This document shows, in pieces, positions 60,797-64,000 of a stretch of 64,000 nucleotides of DNA (within the stretch, counting starts at the first letter, position 1; each line of letters begins with the position of its first letter). The DNA is from Lewinella sp. 4G2 (GTDB lineage Bacteria; Bacteroidota; Bacteroidia; Chitinophagales; Saprospiraceae), in NCBI RefSeq assembly GCF_001625015.1, contig NZ_LVWJ02000014.1, positions 3,410,001-3,474,000 on the forward strand. Direction: 5' to 3'. The notes beneath the pieces are model-generated. The model saw only the letters and a program-made list of their open reading frames with translations. It had not been told where the DNA came from and searched no databases. The translations under genes were made by a program, and so were the position numbers.

Positions 60797-60835
60797 GTTA
60801 CTTGCTCACTTCCTCGGCACCTGCGGCAGCGCCCT
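60797..60835 (-). repeat. Interspersed GCGCTGCCGCAGGTGC-type repeat at the LptF/G stop codon
   Basis: On the minus strand GGGCGCTGCCGCAGGTGC continues with CGAGGAAGTGAGCAAGTAAC. It encodes the last residues EGAAAGAEEVSK and provides the TAA stop of the permease gene. Confidence 0.75.
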
Positions 60836-62501
60836 CATCTTTCTTACCGAAAATCCGCTTGAAGAAGTTTTTGATGGGTGCCAAGGCAGCATCTGTGTCC
60901 ACCAACTTGGCGTCCTTCATGGCGCGGGAGGTGATGTAGAGGCTGACCGGAAAGAGGATGATGCAGGGGAGCCACCCGGCCAAAGCGGCATCTACCACGA
61001 AGCTTTCCGCGAGTTTGCGACAAAAGATCGTGAGGATGATGAAAATGACGAAGAAGATGATGCTGACGAGAATCGGATAACCGAACCCTCCTTTTCGAAC
61101 AATGGCACCCATGGGTGCGCCAATGAAAATGAAGATGATGCAGACCAGGGCCATGCTGTACTTCATGTGCATGTCGTAGATGTACTTGACCCGCGTTTCG
61201 TAGATGCTGGGCAAAATCCGCTGGACCGAACTGGCCTGACTGACAACGGACCGCATGGCGGAGCGGCTACGATTGTAGATGCGCGAACGCGATTCCCACT
61301 TCACCGAATCCACCAGGCGCTCAATGCCGGGCCAATCTTTGGAGGCTACCACCAGTACGTTGAGGCGGGCTTTGGCCAATCGAGCCGAATCCTTCTCGAC
61401 CTCCGTTTGGGTGACGACTTCCATGTTCTCCTGGTCGGCCAGTTCCTCCGTTACCGTCCGCTGCGCTTGGGCATTAAGGGCAGCGTTGGCGATGGAATCA
61501 GCCCGCGCTTTGCTGCTCTTCACGGATTCTGGTGCCGTCCCCTCCAAGGTTTTATCGACGAACTTCGGCGCATCCTTTTCTCGGTAGACCACCGTATCCC
61601 GCCGGAGTTGCGGTAGATAGCTGACGGTATGGTTGCTGATGGTCTGCTTACGCACTTTGATGTCTGTATCGATAGAGTCAACCCCTGCCTGCAGCTGCCA
61701 GGTCGCCAGCATGGACCGGTTGGTCGCAAACAATGATGGGTCCGTTTCATTGAGGGCGAACTCACTGAGGTCGAACACTTTGCGGTATTCATCGAAGTAG
61801 GTACGGACGTAGGGAAGGGATTTCCGGGCCTTGCCGGTCGGCCGCCGTTCGGAATACTGCACACCGGAATCGAGCCGCATGATCATCTCCTGGCCGTCGT
61901 CGGTGGTAAACATTTCTCCGGTCTCCGCGGTGATCTGAGCGAGTTCACCGGTTGCTGCTTTGGTGTGGTCGTAGATGAGGACATCGGCAATATCGCGGCC
62001 ATTCGTGTTGCGCTCACCGAGGCGGATGGCGAATTGGCTGAAGTCGGTATTGAACAAGCCGGCCTCCATATTGAGCGTGGGCTTCTTCTGGTTGATGTCG
62101 TACATCCGGGCCCCAAATTGCAAATTGGCGGCGGGGATGACGTAATCCGATACCGCAAAGCTGGCCCCGGCGGCGAGGACGCCGAAAACGATCAGCGGTG
62201 CCATGATCCGCAGCAAGCTGGTGCCCGCACTCTTGATGCTGGACAACTCATAGTGCTCGGCCATCCCACCCAGCACCATCACGGAAGAGATCAGTAAACC
62301 TAATGGCAGCGCCAACGGGACGAGCCCGACGCACTTATAGGATAGCAACTCCATTACTGTAAAGAAACTCAGCCCCTTACCGGCGATCCGCTCCAGGTAC
62401 TGCCAGAGCGCCTGCATGATGAGGACGAACATGGCAATGGCAAAGGTCACCAGGAAGGGACCAATGAATTGCCGCGTCATGAGTTTATCGAGTTTCTTCA
62501 A
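60798..62501 (-). CDS. LptF/LptG family lipopolysaccharide export permease
   Basis: 567 aa from TTG 62501 (MKKLDKLMTRQFIGPF, the usual family N-terminus); ATG 62480 is alternative. Three N-terminal and three C-terminal membrane segments (VPLALPLGLLISSVMVLG; SMALVCIIFIFIGAPMGAIVRKGG) enclose a large periplasmic region of about 350 residues with a Lys/Glu/Ala-rich insert (about 315-400), longer than in proteobacterial homologues. With LptB it would move LPS out of the inner membrane. Its C-terminal 12 residues derive from an interspersed repeat. Confidence 0.92.
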   Translation of the reverse strand: MKKLDKLMTRQFIGPFLVTFAIAMFVLIMQALWQYLERIAGKGLSFFTVMELLSYKCVGLVPLALPLGLLISSVMVLGGMAEHYELSSIKSAGTSLLRIMAPLIVFGVLAAGASFAVSDYVIPAANLQFGARMYDINQKKPTLNMEAGLFNTDFSQFAIRLGERNTNGRDIADVLIYDHTKAATGELAQITAETGEMFTTDDGQEMIMRLDSGVQYSERRPTGKARKSLPYVRTYFDEYRKVFDLSEFALNETDPSLFATNRSMLATWQLQAGVDSIDTDIKVRKQTISNHTVSYLPQLRRDTVVYREKDAPKFVDKTLEGTAPESVKSSKARADSIANAALNAQAQRTVTEELADQENMEVVTQTEVEKDSARLAKARLNVLVVASKDWPGIERLVDSVKWESRSRIYNRSRSAMRSVVSQASSVQRILPSIYETRVKYIYDMHMKYSMALVCIIFIFIGAPMGAIVRKGGFGYPILVSIIFFVIFIILTIFCRKLAESFVVDAALAGWLPCIILFPVSLYITSRAMKDAKLVDTDAALAPIKNFFKRIFGKKDEGAAAGAEEVSK

Positions 62502-62595
62502 TGCTTGGAGCAGTCAGTAATTGGTAGACGCCGCGCGGACGAATTTAGTCGCCGCCACCAGTCTTAAAACTTTCTTAATTGTGGGATAATGGAAA

Positions 62596-62623
62596 GCCCG
62601 CCGTCACGGTTGTAACGGCGGGC
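62596..62623 (-). terminator. Hairpin downstream of the 106-aa protein gene
   Basis: GCCCGCCGT and ACGGCGGGC form a 9-bp stem with a 10-nt loop. On the minus strand it is followed by only three T residues, so it is a weak intrinsic terminator or 3' stabiliser. Confidence 0.5.
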
Positions 62624-62652
62624 CAAAGGTAGATTAGTTTCAGGCGTTTCGA

Positions 62653-62973
62653 TCAAGCTTTGCTCAGATCATCTTTAATCGCGTTGTACTCCGCCCGGGT
62701 CGGTACTTGTTCGGTTTCCTTCAAGGTAGAAACCGCGTTGCGCGCCTCGGTGGGCGACATTTCTTCGGTTCGATGCCCATCCATGCCCTCCCGAGCGATA
62801 TTGTAATTGGAATCATTGACAACGTGGCTGCGGGGATCGTGCTGGGCAGCAGCGCGCTCGGCCTGTTCGCGTTTTACCTTTAGGTAGTAGAGAACCATGC
62901 CGAGTAGAATTACGGCAATTCCAAGTAGGTAGGGCCAGTCAGCGGCCAGGTTGGTATCGTAGAGGAGGTACAT
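62653..62973 (-). CDS. Small membrane protein (106 aa), unrecognised
   Basis: One membrane helix (WPYLLGIAVILLGMVLYYL) followed by a basic, then mixed charged cytosolic tail (KVKREQAERAAAQHD; EMSPTEARNAVSTLKE). No motif recognised. ATG 62973 is clear. Confidence 0.75.
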   Translation of the reverse strand: MYLLYDTNLAADWPYLLGIAVILLGMVLYYLKVKREQAERAAAQHDPRSHVVNDSNYNIAREGMDGHRTEEMSPTEARNAVSTLKETEQVPTRAEYNAIKDDLSKA

Positions 62974-63047
62974 GCACTCGTAGTTTAGTCACTACTAAAA
63001 CCCATACGCTAAACCCCATGTTTGCTTTTGTCCGCGTCAGCATCGTG

Positions 63048-64000
63048 TTAGCCCGCTAAACCAGCTTGATTTAGCACCCAAGCGTAGTCCCGCGCCACTT
63101 CTTTGATGGCGTCGAAACGGCCTGAGGCGCCGCCGTGGCCCGCTTCCATGTTGGTGTTCATCACGAGTTCGTTATCGTTGGTGCGAAGTTCGCGGATCTT
63201 GGCGATCCACTTAGCGGGCTCCCAGTATTGGACCTGGCTGTCGTGCAGACCAGTCGTGATCAGTAGGTTGGGGTAGTCCTGAGCTTTGACCTGGTCGTAG
63301 GGGCTGTAACTGAGCATGTATTCGTAATACTCCTTTTCATTGGGGTTACCCCACTCATCGTATTCCCCCGTGGTAAGGGGGATGCTGTCATCGAGCATGG
63401 TCGTCACCACGTCCACGAAGGGGACCTGGGCGACTACGCCGGCCCAGAGATCGGGGCGCTGGTTGATGATGGCGCCCATCAGCAAACCACCGGCGCTGCC
63501 ACCCATGGCGAAGAGATTTTCCCTGCGGGTGTAGTTGTTGGCAATCAGCCATTCCCCGGCGTCGATGAAGTCATTGAAGGTGTTCTTTTTCTTGAGGAGC
63601 TTGCCGTCTTCGTACCAGTGGCGGCCCATTTCTTCGCCGCCGCGGATGTGGGCGATCACGAAGATGAAGCCGCGGTCCAGCAGCGAAAGTCGGGTGGAGG
63701 AGAAGTAGGGGTCCATACTGTGGCCGTAGCTACCGTAGGCGTAGAGTAGGAGGGGGGCTTCCCCGTTTAGTTCGGTGCCCTTTTTGTAGACGATGCTTAG
63801 CGGCACCTGGGTTCCGTCCCGACTTTCGGAGAAGCGGCGTTCGCCTACGTAATTGTCCGGGCTGAAGGTGCCCAGAACCGGTTGCTGCTTAAGTAAGACT
63901 TGCTCGCGCGTCTCCAGGTCGTAATCATACGTCGAGGCCGGCGTAGTCATCGATTGGTAGCCGTAGCGCAGGGTAGTAGAGTCAAAATCCGGGTTCTTTC
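63048..64000 (-). CDS. S9 family prolyl oligopeptidase / protease II (5' end outside window)
   Basis: The frame runs past the window edge (upstream reads NPDFDSTTLRYGYQS before Met at 63950), so this is the C-terminal part of about 317 residues. The catalytic domain has GGSAGGLL (Ser), LITTGLHDSQVQYWEP (Asp) and EAGHGGASGRF (His), with YGSYGHSMDPYFSS and AHIRGGEEMGRHWY typical of oligopeptidase B. It cuts short peptides after basic or proline residues depending on the subgroup; here the oligopeptidase B branch is favoured. Confidence 0.93.
   Translation of the reverse strand, partial: KNPDFDSTTLRYGYQSMTTPASTYDYDLETREQVLLKQQPVLGTFSPDNYVGERRFSESRDGTQVPLSIVYKKGTELNGEAPLLLYAYGSYGHSMDPYFSSTRLSLLDRGFIFVIAHIRGGEEMGRHWYEDGKLLKKKNTFNDFIDAGEWLIANNYTRRENLFAMGGSAGGLLMGAIINQRPDLWAGVVAQVPFVDVVTTMLDDSIPLTTGEYDEWGNPNEKEYYEYMLSYSPYDQVKAQDYPNLLITTGLHDSQVQYWEPAKWIAKIRELRTNDNELVMNTNMEAGHGGASGRFDAIKEVARDYAWVLNQAGLAG

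Noticed and set aside
60612-61616. 334-aa plus-strand frame across PAP2 and LptF/G genes
   Set aside because: Overlaps two real genes; composition is shadow-like.

Overview
The window looks like a chromosomal segment of a Bacteroidota bacterium, most likely a Saprospiria/Lewinella-like organism. The evidence is a giant secreted protein with a type IX secretion (gliding-motility type B) C-terminal signal, Bacteroidota-style promoters (TAnnTTTG, sometimes with an upstream TTG), few recognisable Shine-Dalgarno sites, several TTG/GTG starts, a TonB-like energy transducer, a carboxynorspermidine-synthase-like enzyme and a DUF4421-like outer-membrane protein. Genes are dense and on both strands. 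I saw no tRNA, rRNA, prophage, transposase or CRISPR array.

Layout. 1-7,000: tail of a SPOR-like protein, a PLP threonine/serine dehydratase, an unusual TIR-like/TPR/short-chain-dehydrogenase fusion, tmk, pncA, an alpha/beta hydrolase and fmt. 7,000-16,700: minus-strand block with an unknown secreted protein, an S41 processing protease, an AI-2E-type permease, a HEPN-domain protein, a GH113-like lipoprotein and a glycerophosphodiesterase. 16,700-31,500: a 73-aa acidic protein with a strong promoter, a DEAD-box helicase, an S8 protease, outer-membrane and TonB-like proteins, a GH13 amylase, ppk1, a DUF72 protein and lon. 31,589-38,578: a 2,329-aa repeat-rich secreted protein. 38,600-51,300: SulP transporter, DMT transporter, TerB-like protein, carboxynorspermidine synthase, OsmC, an S24-type regulator, a membrane EEP phosphatase, an MBL hydrolase, queD-folE, a dynamin-like GTPase with a WbqC-like protein, and YqgE. 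51,400-64,000: argS, then a trp operon (trpE-trpG-trpB-trpA-miaA) behind a leader peptide with tandem Trp codons and a terminator, an AlaDH/PNT-type dehydrogenase, a PAP2 phosphatase, an LptF/G permease and a truncated S9 peptidase.

The main unexplained signals are: (1) the TIR-like/TPR/SDR fusion, two genes away from the nicotinamidase pncA; (2) a trp attenuator in front of an operon that lacks trpD, trpC and trpF; (3) three families of short interspersed repeats. The first family is a GCGCTGCCGCAGGTGC core found both between genes and inside reading frames, where in one frame it encodes Gly/Ala-rich peptides. The second is a hairpin plus a 40-nt conserved tract, in four copies. The third is arrays with a 7-bp period, often placed between convergent genes. 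All function assignments come from motif recognition by eye; no database search was run.
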